64,000 nt of DNA, taken from contig JALSLY010000023.1 of assembly GCA_026988035.1 (NCBI GenBank), positions 1 to 64,000 on the forward strand, given 5' to 3'. The stretch is from Thermotogae bacterium (GTDB taxonomy: Bacteria; Thermotogota; Thermotogae; Mesoaciditogales; Mesoaciditogaceae). The notes under the pieces were generated by a model. It did no database searches. It worked only from the letters and a program-made list of their open reading frames with translations, and had not been told where the DNA came from. The position numbers and the translations under genes were made by a program. This document shows, piece by piece, positions 44,284-52,882 of this stretch; position 1 is the stretch's first letter, and each line of letters opens with the position of its first letter.

Positions 44284-45691
44284 AAACAGGATAAACCGTG
44301 ACTTCTGGGAACTCATTGATGTTTTCATCCGCTATATCAAAATCGACTTTTACTCTGGCAACGTACTTTTCCTCTAAGAATTTTTTCGCTACTTGTGGAA
44401 AAAGAGCATAACTGAGCAAATCTTCATCATTTTTTGCCAAAGCACCTATTTCCTCACGCAATTTATCAAGGGCCGGTTCTAACAAATCAGCAGGTCTAAC
44501 ATCAATGGGTTTTTCATCACCAAGCACCTTCTTCATCACTTCTTCGTCTATTGGTGCTGGTGGTTTTCCATACATTCCCTTGACATACTTTTTCGTCTCA
44601 TTAGTTATTATTTTGTACCTCTTTCCACTTAGAACATTGAGAACTGCTTGAACACCAACTACTTGGCTTGTTGGTGTAACAAGCGGAGGATATCCAAGTT
44701 CTTTTCTAACTCGCGGCATCTCTTTCATGACATCGTTAAATTTGTCAAGAGCATTTTGCGCCTTGAGTTGATTTACAAGATTTGACAACATTCCTCCGGG
44801 TACTTGTGATTTTAGCACTCTGGTATTTACAGTTTTCATGGAAACATCGGTATCTTTATGTGCTTCTCGCACACGAATGAAATGTTCATTCACCAAATTG
44901 ATCTTATCGATATCAAGGCTAACCTCTATGTCCTCCATATCACTAAGCATAGCAAAAAATGGCTCAACAGCTGGCTGACTTGTGCCATATGCAAGTGCAC
45001 TCGTGGCAGTATCAATTATGTCAGCACCAGCTTCGATAGCAGCGTAATAAGCAGCATCGGCCAAACCGGTCGTAAAATGAGAATGAACCTCTATCGGCAA
45101 TGAGAAGTGCTTTTTGAGCTCTTTTACCATTTTGTAAGCCATAGGAGCTGTTAAAAGGCCTGCCATATCTTTAATGCAAATTGAATCCACTCCCATATCG
45201 ACTAATGATTTTGCAAATTCCAAGTATTTTTCCACAGTGTGCACAGGGCTTGTTGTATAACTGATAGCACCTTGTACGTGTGCTCCGTAACGTTTGCCAA
45301 ACTCGATCGATTTCTGAAGATTGCGCGGATCATTAAGAGCATCGAAAACACGGATCACATTTATTCCATTTTCAACCGCTTTCGCCACAAAAAGCTCAAG
45401 AACATCATCAGGGTAATTCGAATATCCAAGAATATTTTGTCCTCTAAGAAGCATCTGTAATTTGGTGTTTTTCACATGTTTCCGAATGGTTCGTATCCTT
45501 TCCCAAGGATCTTCATCAAGATATCTCAAACAAGAATCAAAAGTGGCACCACCCCACATTTCAAAGGCATAATAACCAATAGAATCCATATCTTCAAGCA
45601 CCGGTACCATTTCAGACGTCTTCATTCGCGTTGCAAGTAACGATTGATGAGCATCTCTAAGAGTAGTGTCTGTGAAATTTACCTTCCTCAT
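44282..45691 (-). CDS. Pyruvate/oxaloacetate carboxyltransferase subunit (transcarboxylase 5S/OadA type) without biotinyl domain
   Basis: A 469-residue carboxyltransferase. N-terminal HMGL-like TIM barrel with FTDTTLRDAHQSLLATRM (metal-binding Asp) and GGATFDSCLRYL. VFDALND and VHSHFTTGLAD carry further metal ligands. The conserved C-terminal carboxylase domain begins near LKSQVPGGMLSNL. OadA and pyruvate carboxylase B normally end in a biotinyl domain with an MKM motif; here the protein ends at about 469 without it, like the 5S subunit of transcarboxylase. The biotin carrier and partner subunits must be encoded elsewhere. CAGGAGGCG precedes the ATG. Confidence 0.9.
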   Translation of the reverse strand: MRKVNFTDTTLRDAHQSLLATRMKTSEMVPVLEDMDSIGYYAFEMWGGATFDSCLRYLDEDPWERIRTIRKHVKNTKLQMLLRGQNILGYSNYPDDVLELFVAKAVENGINVIRVFDALNDPRNLQKSIEFGKRYGAHVQGAISYTTSPVHTVEKYLEFAKSLVDMGVDSICIKDMAGLLTAPMAYKMVKELKKHFSLPIEVHSHFTTGLADAAYYAAIEAGADIIDTATSALAYGTSQPAVEPFFAMLSDMEDIEVSLDIDKINLVNEHFIRVREAHKDTDVSMKTVNTRVLKSQVPGGMLSNLVNQLKAQNALDKFNDVMKEMPRVRKELGYPPLVTPTSQVVGVQAVLNVLSGKRYKIITNETKKYVKGMYGKPPAPIDEEVMKKVLGDEKPIDVRPADLLEPALDKLREEIGALAKNDEDLLSYALFPQVAKKFLEEKYVARVKVDFDIADENINEFPEVTVYPV

Positions 45692-45713
45692 GTTTTCGCC
45701 TCCTGATAGTGGT

Positions 45714-45739
45714 ATTATATCATCAATAATGACTATAAT
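45714..45739. promoter_or_regulatory. Divergent -10 boxes between carboxyltransferase gene and rqcH
   Basis: A leftward TGATATAAT (TATAAT 45719-45714) faces the carboxyltransferase gene and a rightward TATAAT (45734-45739) faces rqcH. The -35 elements are poor. Confidence 0.45.
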
Positions 45740-45787
45740 GTTCTGAAGATATACTGCTTGCTGTGTCCAAGAGGAGGGTAAAGATTT

Positions 45788-47458
45788 ATGCCTTATGATG
45801 CATTCTTGGTTTCAAAAATAGTATCTGAAATAAAAACACCGGTATATCTCACCGGAATTCACGCAGGCCCAAAAGGCACAATCGTTTTATCTCTGAAAAA
45901 ACAAGATATCGTTCTTGATATGAATGTATGGCCTCATATACACGTTACGAATAATTTCACAGTTTCCGACGATAATCCATCAGCATTCATTTCTCTCATG
46001 AGAGCACGACTCAAAGGAGCTGTACTTGTAAAAGTGGAACAAGTAAACTTTGACAGGATTGTGCGATTTACATTTGATGTTGAAAATCTTATAGGAGAGA
46101 AAGAAACATTCGAACTTTACCACGAAGTTACTGGCATTTTTGGTAATCTTGTATTAGTTAAGGATGAAATTTGTCTGGGAGCATTTAAAGATGTCATCTC
46201 ATCAAAAAGAACTATTTTGAGGGGTTCGAAGTACATTCCTCCTGAAGAAAATAGAGTCGACCCATTAAGCGTTGGAGAAGAAATCTTTACAGATTTGCAT
46301 GAAAGGTTGGATCGTGCTTTAGTGAAAAAAGTTAGAGGGCTATCGAAAAAGGATGCTCTCGAGATCACACGCAGAGCAGAGATTAGCTTTGACACCATCG
46401 TTAGGACCCTCACTACTGAGGAACAAAAACGTATTTTGAATACAGTTCATGAAATTGCAAAAGAAGCAAAAGAACCAGGAGCATATATGCTTATAGAAAA
46501 TGGTATTCCAAAAGACGTGTATGCTTTCAAGCCTTTCGGTAAATCAAAACATTTTGACAGCGTTTCAAAATCAATAGAACTACTCCTTTCCGGGAAAAAA
46601 CGCCACACAGTTATCGAATCGAAAAGAAGCAACTTGAAAAAACTGATAAAACGTTTGATAAACAAAACTGAATATACAATAAGCAAAGTCGCAAGAGAGA
46701 TTCACAATGCTGAGGGAGCAAATGAATTTAAGAAATATGGTCAACTTCTTATAGCCAATCTTCATTCTTTTCCAAAGCGAGCAGATCACGTTGAAGTTAC
46801 AGACTGGGAAAGTGGAGAAAAGATCTCCATAAAGCTCGATCAAAAGATAGACGTTTCGAAGAATGCCCAACATTTCTTCAAAGTTTACAGCAATTTGAAA
46901 CGGCAATTGGAAGGAGCAAAGAAACGGCAAAAGATTCTCAAAAAACGCTTGCTTTACCTTCAAGAATTGCAAGATGAGGTGGAAGATGCCGCAAATTTGA
47001 ACGAACTTACAGATATCGAAATTGAATTGGCTGAAGGAGGTTTCACACCAAAGAAAAATAAGATAAAACGAAAAAGACAAAAGGATCAAGAATCTATTCC
47101 TTTGACAGTTGAATACAAGGGTTTTAAAATAATCGTTGGCAAGAACAACATTCAAAACGATAGAATTACCCTAAAAATGGCTTCAAATGAAGATATTTGG
47201 TTTCATGCAAGAGAAGTTCCGGGTTCCCATGTTGTAATCGTAACAGCCGGAAAAAAGCCGCCTCAAGAAGTTATAAAAATGGCAGCTTCCTTGGCTGCTG
47301 GACATTCAAGATACAAAGAAGCTGAATGGGTTGATGTGGATTACACACTCATAAAGAACGTTTCGAAGCCAAAAGGTGCGCGTCCTGGATTTGTACTGTA
47401 CAGAAACTTCAAAACACTACGAGTCAAACCAGAAAGATGGAATTCTAAAGGAAATTAG
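45788..47458 (+). CDS. rqcH: Ribosome quality-control factor RqcH (NFACT family)
   Basis: A 556-residue Rqc2/NEMF homolog, long annotated as fibronectin-binding protein. In bacteria RqcH adds alanine tails to stalled nascent chains on 50S subunits. The NFACT-N domain (about 1-195) starts with YDAFLVSKIVSEI; HhH and coiled-coil regions (about 200-410) follow. The NFACT-R domain (about 440-545) has NDRITLKMASNEDIWFHAREVPGSH (the D-x-W-F-H-A pattern). GGAGGG precedes the ATG. It is convergent with the radical SAM gene, 9 nt away, with no terminator visible. Confidence 0.93.
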   Translation: MPYDAFLVSKIVSEIKTPVYLTGIHAGPKGTIVLSLKKQDIVLDMNVWPHIHVTNNFTVSDDNPSAFISLMRARLKGAVLVKVEQVNFDRIVRFTFDVENLIGEKETFELYHEVTGIFGNLVLVKDEICLGAFKDVISSKRTILRGSKYIPPEENRVDPLSVGEEIFTDLHERLDRALVKKVRGLSKKDALEITRRAEISFDTIVRTLTTEEQKRILNTVHEIAKEAKEPGAYMLIENGIPKDVYAFKPFGKSKHFDSVSKSIELLLSGKKRHTVIESKRSNLKKLIKRLINKTEYTISKVAREIHNAEGANEFKKYGQLLIANLHSFPKRADHVEVTDWESGEKISIKLDQKIDVSKNAQHFFKVYSNLKRQLEGAKKRQKILKKRLLYLQELQDEVEDAANLNELTDIEIELAEGGFTPKKNKIKRKRQKDQESIPLTVEYKGFKIIVGKNNIQNDRITLKMASNEDIWFHAREVPGSHVVIVTAGKKPPQEVIKMAASLAAGHSRYKEAEWVDVDYTLIKNVSKPKGARPGFVLYRNFKTLRVKPERWNSKGN

Positions 47459-47467
47459 CAAGTGTTA

Positions 47468-48958
47468 TCAAATACTACGCAGGTAATTTTCAAAGGTTTT
47501 TCGAAGATTAAACCCAAAAATTGCGAAAGTAATTGCCAATGGGAAAAGTCGCGGATGTCTGAATAAAGACCAGAAGAAAAGCTTCCAATAGTAAGATCTT
47601 TCTTTTTCTTTTATACCTAAAAACAAGATTGATTTAAGCAATGCAACAATATACACAGAACGTAAGTGAAATGGCCTTTTTTTCGGAAGTTTGAATTCCC
47701 TTAGAAAATTCATAACTCGTTTAGAATAACATTTGGGAGAATAAATCGTAGTAACAACTTCCTTATATCCTTTAACGAGAGTTTGGGGATCCATTTTGGG
47801 GACAAAGTTCATTGAAAAATCCGTATTGTCACCGGACGAATTGCTCAATAATCTATCCTCTTTTGCGAGACGTTGGTAAAGTTTGGTATCAGGAGGAGCA
47901 TTTAGCAATCCGACCATGGCAGTTACAATCCCACTCCTTTGAATAAATTCAATCAATTTTTCAAAAATCGTGGAGGTATCATGATCAAATCCCAAGATGA
48001 ACCCAGCTTGTACCTCCAAACCAACTTTCTGAATCTTTTTTACACAGGCTAATAAATCACGATTTTGATTTTGAAGTTTGCCACATTCAGCTAAACTTTC
48101 CTCGTTGGGGGTTTCTATGCCAACAAACACTGAACCAAATCCAGCTTTAACCATCAAATGCATGAGTTCCTCATCATCAGAGATGTTTATCGAGACCTGC
48201 GTACCAAAGGAAAAGGGATATTTCTTTTTCTCCATCCAGTCAATCATTGAAGGTAAGATTTCATTTTTTAATTTCCATTTGTTTCCGATAAAATTATCGT
48301 CAACTATAAATACTCTTCCTCTCCAACCCAATGAATATATACTTTCCAACTCTGCCAATATTTGATCTTTAGTTTTTGTACGTATTCTATGTCCGAAAAG
48401 TAGAGTAACATCACAGAATTCACAATTAAATGGGCAGCCTCGTGAATATTGAATACCCATGTGAGCGTACTTTTTTATATCGATCAGTTTCCAAAGAGGA
48501 ATGGGAGTCTTTTCTATATCTGAAAATTTGTTTGAAGTATAAATATGCTTTGCATGGCCGTTTTTTAAATCTTCCAAAAAGGACGGAAGGGTGATTTCAG
48601 CCTCGTTAAGCACTAAGTGATCTACATCATCAAAATCTTTGTAAAAACTTGTAAAAAGTGGACCACCTGCAACGATCTTAGTTCCCAAGGTTTTACATTT
48701 TGCGATCACTTTCTTTGCAGATTCTCTTTGAATAGACATAGCACTGATGAACACATAATCAGCCCACTTAATATCTTTATCGCTCAATGTAGTTACTGTC
48801 ATATCTACCAGCTTTTTCTCCCACTCTTTGGGTAGCATTGCCGCTACAGTCAATAAACCCAAAGGCGGATGACTTGCTTTTTTAGAGATAAATTTTAAGG
48901 CATATCTAAAACTCCAAAAGGTGTCCGGGTAATCCGGATAAATGAGAAGTACCTTCAT
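47468..48958 (-). CDS. B12-binding domain radical SAM protein (DUF4070 type)
   Basis: A 496-residue enzyme. The N-terminal cobalamin-binding-type domain (about 1-145) leads into a radical SAM barrel (about 165-380) with Cys175, Cys179 and Cys182 (RGCPFNCEFC) binding the 4Fe-4S cluster. The C-terminal DUF4070-like part (about 385-496) contains a basic, partly hydrophobic tail. Relatives (HpnJ/HpnR type and others) modify lipids or carry out methylations; the substrate here is unknown. Its ATG overlaps the mini-RNase III stop by 4 nt. Confidence 0.9.
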   Translation of the reverse strand: MKVLLIYPDYPDTFWSFRYALKFISKKASHPPLGLLTVAAMLPKEWEKKLVDMTVTTLSDKDIKWADYVFISAMSIQRESAKKVIAKCKTLGTKIVAGGPLFTSFYKDFDDVDHLVLNEAEITLPSFLEDLKNGHAKHIYTSNKFSDIEKTPIPLWKLIDIKKYAHMGIQYSRGCPFNCEFCDVTLLFGHRIRTKTKDQILAELESIYSLGWRGRVFIVDDNFIGNKWKLKNEILPSMIDWMEKKKYPFSFGTQVSINISDDEELMHLMVKAGFGSVFVGIETPNEESLAECGKLQNQNRDLLACVKKIQKVGLEVQAGFILGFDHDTSTIFEKLIEFIQRSGIVTAMVGLLNAPPDTKLYQRLAKEDRLLSNSSGDNTDFSMNFVPKMDPQTLVKGYKEVVTTIYSPKCYSKRVMNFLREFKLPKKRPFHLRSVYIVALLKSILFLGIKEKERSYYWKLFFWSLFRHPRLFPLAITFAIFGFNLRKTFENYLRSI

Positions 48959-49320
48959 TCAGAGTGCTCCACACAATTCTTAAGCAGCATGCCTAATCTT
49001 TTCTCCTCTCCTGTTAAAAAAAGATAGCCTATGACGGTCTCAAAGGCAGTAGCTTTCCTATAAAACGGCTCTTTGCTCCGAGCCGTTTTCAAATTTCTCC
49101 CACGCATAGCAATTGCTTCTTCATCCTCACTTAGCAGTATCTTGATCTTATCAAAGTATTCTGCCTGCGCTTTGGCATTTACGCGCTCGCGTACCTTTAG
49201 GTTATTAAACGAAAATTTTGTTCTACAGAAAAGTTCAAAAACAGCATCTCCCACATATGCAAGAGCTTTTGTTGAGACTTCACGAATATCTCCTTTAAAT
49301 TCAGCCCCCAGAAAATCCAT
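48955..49320 (-). CDS. mrnC: Mini-ribonuclease III
   Basis: A 121-residue MrnC, an RNase III catalytic domain without the dsRNA-binding domain that matures 23S r[18 protein letters not shown] contains the catalytic Asp, and [15 protein letters not shown] the second acidic motif. It overlaps prfA by 20 nt and the radical SAM gene by 4 nt. Confidence 0.94.
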   Translation of the reverse strand: MDFLGAEFKGDIREVSTKALAYVGDAVFELFCRTKFSFNNLKVRERVNAKAQAEYFDKIKILLSEDEEAIAMRGRNLKTARSKEPFYRKATAFETVIGYLFLTGEEKRLGMLLKNCVEHSE

Positions 49321-50362
49321 TTTTTCTCTCCGTTTCCCACTTTCTTAAAGAGTTAACAATCTCGTCTAATTCACCATCCATGACATTACCAATTTTGTAA
49401 GTGGTAAAAGAATTTCTATGATCTGAAACTCTATTCTGTGGAAAATTGTAGGTACGTATTTTCTCACTACGTTCTGCCGTACCAATTTGATTCTTTCGCA
49501 TGGAAGCCAATTTTTCACTTTCCTGACGCTGTTTGAGATCCAAAATTCTTGATCTAAGTATTTTCATCGCTATAGCTCTGTTTTGAATTTGTGATCTTTC
49601 TGATTCACACACAACAACTATCCCGGTTGGTATGTGTGTAATCCTCACGGCAGATTCAGTTCTGTTAACATGCTGCCCACCAGCGCCTGAAGATCTAAAA
49701 GTATCGATCTTCACTTCTTCCGAGTTTATTTGAACATCCACTTCATTTGCTTCCGGAAGAACTGCCACGGTAGCTGTGGAAGTGTGTATTCTCCCAGAAG
49801 CTTCAGTTGCGGGAACACGCTGAACTCTATGAACACCACTTTCGTATTTAAAAAGTCTATAAGCTCCCTTTCCAGAAACAGAAAAGGTAACCTCTTTAAA
49901 TCCGCCAAGCTCTGTTTCATGCGAATAAAGAATCTCCGTTTTTAAGCCGTGGCGTTCAGCATAACGTATGTACATTCTTAAAAGATCACCGGCAAAAATC
50001 GCGCTTTCTTGTCCGCCAACTCCAGCACGTATTTCAACGATCACATTTCTATCCGCATTTGGGTCCATATGCTCTACGATTCTCGATGCTTCACTTTCCA
50101 AATCAATGATTTGCTTTTCCTTTTGAGTGATCTCATTTTTGAGCTCGTTTTCAATGTCAGAAGAAGTGATCGATCTTAACTCCTCAATTTCACTTTTCAA
50201 TTTTAAATACTCTTCATAAATCCGCGCTGCATCTTGAATCGATGCAAGTTCCTTAGAATATTTCATCACGAGCTTTGAATTAGCCGACACTTTAGGATCT
50301 AAAAGCAAAGAATTGATCCTTTTGTATTTTTCATAAAGCTCTTTGAACGCTTCTATCATCAT
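49301..50362 (-). CDS. prfA: Peptide chain release factor 1
   Basis: A 353-residue RF1, terminating translation at UAA and UAG. The stop-codon recognition tripeptide PAT is at residues 184-186 and the catalytic GGQ at 228-230 ([10 protein letters not shown]). Start at ATG 50362 or the next ATG; no good SD is visible. A minus-strand TATAAT at 50374-50369 is so close that a transcript from it would be nearly leaderless. It lies 30 nt downstream of cinA. Confidence 0.95.
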   Translation of the reverse strand: MMIEAFKELYEKYKRINSLLLDPKVSANSKLVMKYSKELASIQDAARIYEEYLKLKSEIEELRSITSSDIENELKNEITQKEKQIIDLESEASRIVEHMDPNADRNVIVEIRAGVGGQESAIFAGDLLRMYIRYAERHGLKTEILYSHETELGGFKEVTFSVSGKGAYRLFKYESGVHRVQRVPATEASGRIHTSTATVAVLPEANEVDVQINSEEVKIDTFRSSGAGGQHVNRTESAVRITHIPTGIVVVCESERSQIQNRAIAMKILRSRILDLKQRQESEKLASMRKNQIGTAERSEKIRTYNFPQNRVSDHRNSFTTYKIGNVMDGELDEIVNSLRKWETERKNGFSGG

Positions 50363-50392
50363 AACAAAATTATACCATGAATACTACGCAAA

Positions 50393-51610
50393 TTACTTTG
50401 CAATTCGCCTAATCAGCGCATCCAACGCTTCTTCAGAAGCAGTCTTTCTTATCTCATTCCTATTTCCTGCGTACACTCTCTTCCATGCTATAGCGTCATC
50501 TTTGTAAGTAAGAGCAAACCACACAGTTCCTATCGGCTTTTCTTCAGTTCCACCCGTAGGACCAGCAATGCCGGTTGTGGCGATAGAAACATCTGTCCTG
50601 AAAATCCTTCTGACACCGATGGCCATCTCAATGGCACACTTTTCAGAAACTGCACCATGAAATTTTATCGTGTCTTTTGTAACACCGAGAATCTTTACTT
50701 TTGAATCATTAGAATATGAAACCACACCTCCCATGAAAACACTTGAAATTCCTGCAACATTCACAAGTCTACTTGCTATCATACCACCCGTGATCGATTC
50801 TGCAACTGAAATCGTCAGTCCACGTCTTTTGAAAATATGATAAAGGCTTTCCTCAAGCGTTGCTTCGGATTTTCCAATGACATCTTTCGAAAATCGCTTT
50901 GTGATCTCGCTCTCGATCTTCGAGATCATTTCAATCGCTGAAGCTTTATCTTTTGCCTTCGCTGTGATCGAAATCTCTATCCATCCTTTCTTCAGAAAAG
51001 TCGCAACTGTTGGATTGGAAAAGAGAGTGAGATCGTGTATTTTGTCTTCCACATCGGACTCTCGCAAACCATGGATCCTTATCACTTTGCTCAAAATATA
51101 TGCACCGCCGAGCTTCCTCAAAAATTTCTCGAGCCCGCTTTTCAATATGGATTTTAACTCTTCCGGAGGACCGGGAAGAAGTATCAAATACTTTCCTTTC
51201 ACAGGTACAACTATACCCGGTGCCACTCCAACTGTATTCTCAAAAAGAAGTGCACCTTTCGGGATGGAAGAAAAAGATCTCACAATTCTTTCTGATTTTA
51301 CTTTTTTGTTTCTTAAAAAAGATTCTATTTCTTCATTCTTTTCGAGAGGAATAGAAGTAGCAAGAGATGCAGCTTGTTTTGAGAGATCATCCTCCGTTCC
51401 ACCAAGTCCACCAGTGGAAAGCACAATGTCTACTCTATCAAGTGCCTCTGAATATGCCTCAGCGATCCTTTTCACATTATCCCCTACAGTAGTATACCTG
51501 TAAACATCAATTCCACATCTTGCAAGTACTTCACACAAAATTCTGGCATCTTCATTGCAACTTTTTCCAAGTAAAAGTTCTGTGCCAGTTGACACTATTT
51601 CTGCTTTCAA
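50393..51610 (-). CDS. cinA: CinA family nicotinamide-nucleotide amidohydrolase/competence-damage protein
   Basis: A 405-residue two-domain CinA. The N-terminal MoaB/MoeA-like domain (about 1-170) has AEIVSTGTELLLG and STGGLGGTEDDLS. The C-terminal PncC domain (about 245-400) has SVAESITGGMIASRL and ATTGIAGPTGGTEEKPIGTVW. It hydrolyses NMN and ADP-ribose derivatives in pyridine nucleotide recycling and is linked to competence in some species. The TTG start overlaps the NUDIX stop (TTGA). Confidence 0.94.
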   Translation of the reverse strand: MKAEIVSTGTELLLGKSCNEDARILCEVLARCGIDVYRYTTVGDNVKRIAEAYSEALDRVDIVLSTGGLGGTEDDLSKQAASLATSIPLEKNEEIESFLRNKKVKSERIVRSFSSIPKGALLFENTVGVAPGIVVPVKGKYLILLPGPPEELKSILKSGLEKFLRKLGGAYILSKVIRIHGLRESDVEDKIHDLTLFSNPTVATFLKKGWIEISITAKAKDKASAIEMISKIESEITKRFSKDVIGKSEATLEESLYHIFKRRGLTISVAESITGGMIASRLVNVAGISSVFMGGVVSYSNDSKVKILGVTKDTIKFHGAVSEKCAIEMAIGVRRIFRTDVSIATTGIAGPTGGTEEKPIGTVWFALTYKDDAIAWKRVYAGNRNEIRKTASEEALDALIRRIAK

Positions 51611-52146
51611 TTCAGAAACCCCTTTTCTCGAGCTCTGAAAAATGCCGCTATCGTTTTTGAGTCAACAATTTTGTTTTCTATGATCATTCGCTCCACTTCA
51701 GACTTCGAAAACAAGTTTATTTCCACGAATTCATCTTCATCAGGGTTGGTGTTTCCCGTTTCTAATTCATTTGCAAAAAAGAGATATATTTTCTCATCCG
51801 AAAAACCAGGCGTTGTGTAAATGTATCCAAGCTTTTCCCATATTCTGGCAACAAATCCTGTTTCTTCCTCTAATTCTCTTTTGGCACATTCCAACGGATC
51901 CTCATTACCGTCCAATTTGCCAGCTGGTATTTCCCACAAAACTTCGTTTACGGGATATCTGTATTGTTTTTCAAGCACAATAGATCCATCTTTATTCGTG
52001 ACAATCACAGCAGATGCTCCAGGATGCTTCACAACTTCTCTATGAGAATTGTGACCATTCGGAAGTCGCACTTCATCCAAGTAAAGTTGAATCATTTTTC
52101 CATCGAACTTCAAAATAGAATTGATTTTTTCCTCTTTAAGTTCCAC
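51607..52146 (-). CDS. NUDIX hydrolase (ADP-ribose pyrophosphatase type)
   Basis: A 179-residue NUDIX enzyme. The Nudix box GNEDPLECAKRELEEETGF fits GX5EX7REUXEEXGU, preceded by WEIPAGKLD typical of ADP-ribose pyrophosphatases. A GTG start has AGGAGA upstream. Coupling to cinA, whose family also acts on ADP-ribose, suggests a shared nucleotide-salvage role (inference). Confidence 0.92.
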   Translation of the reverse strand: MELKEEKINSILKFDGKMIQLYLDEVRLPNGHNSHREVVKHPGASAVIVTNKDGSIVLEKQYRYPVNEVLWEIPAGKLDGNEDPLECAKRELEEETGFVARIWEKLGYIYTTPGFSDEKIYLFFANELETGNTNPDEDEFVEINLFSKSEVERMIIENKIVDSKTIAAFFRAREKGFLN

Positions 52147-52234
52147 ACAAGATTCTCCTTTCTACCTTCTCATTACAAATTCACTCCAATTGTTTAAATC
52201 AAATGTTGTTGAGCACTTCAAAACTGTTCTGTTG

Positions 52235-52252
52235 TTTTAGAGGGCTCTAAAA
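52235..52252 (-). terminator. Weak hairpin downstream of the 185-residue protein gene
   Basis: TTTTAGAG..CTCTAAAA inverted repeat about 13 nt after the stop. No T-tract follows, so termination is uncertain. Confidence 0.3.
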
Positions 52253-52264
52253 CCAGATTTTAAC

Positions 52265-52822
52265 TCAAAACGGTTCCACAAAGATCAAAGAAAAGTATGG
52301 TAGATCCTTATTCTCTTCGATATCAGCAATAAAGTAGTCGATAAAATGGTGCGACTGGCTTGAAAAGAAATACCACAAACCAAAAGAGACGGAAAAATCC
52401 GACTTGTCTATTGGCCTTGATACAGCCATTTCAAGTCTCCACGGACCTATATAATACTGTCCATAAATTCCTAAGTTAAACGTCAATTTAGAAATCACAG
52501 CTGTACCAGGAGTGCTTGTGGTACTCACCTTACCAACATTCGAAACGCTGAATAATGGTCCAAGTCGAAATCCGTTATTTTTCTCATTCCTGCCAAGAAT
52601 TGGTACATGTGCACTTATCTCGTAAACGATTGACTGAGAAGTCGATGCTGCCGTAAATACGTTGACAAAAAGCTCGTCGTTGAATCCATTCATCGCTCCG
52701 AAATTTAATACCCAGCTCCTCGAAGGAGAATATCCAAAACCTACGATATAATTCATAGAAAACATCGTAACTGTGAAGATCATCAAAAGCATTACAACAA
52801 AAATGTATACCTTTTGGGACAT
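52265..52822 (-). CDS. Hypothetical exported protein, possible small beta-barrel
   Basis: A 185-residue protein of unknown family. An N-terminal signal or anchor segment (about 5-22) is followed by alternating beta-strand-like stretches rich in aromatic residues (YIVGFGYSP, FNLGIYGQYYIG, FSVSFGLWYFF) and a C-terminal Phe. This pattern resembles outer-membrane beta-barrel proteins and would fit a toga component, but no motif proves it. It is a single gene, divergent from murJ. Confidence 0.6.
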   Translation of the reverse strand: MSQKVYIFVVMLLMIFTVTMFSMNYIVGFGYSPSRSWVLNFGAMNGFNDELFVNVFTAASTSQSIVYEISAHVPILGRNEKNNGFRLGPLFSVSNVGKVSTTSTPGTAVISKLTFNLGIYGQYYIGPWRLEMAVSRPIDKSDFSVSFGLWYFFSSQSHHFIDYFIADIEENKDLPYFSLIFVEPF

Positions 52823-52882
52823 TCGAAACCACCACCCATGATAGAATAAGAAAGATACAAAATTATATCATAGGTGAAAAAA

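Noticed and set aside
46580-47155. 191-codon minus-strand frame opposite rqcH
   Set aside because: Phe/Leu-rich shadow of the lysine-rich rqcH coiled-coil region.
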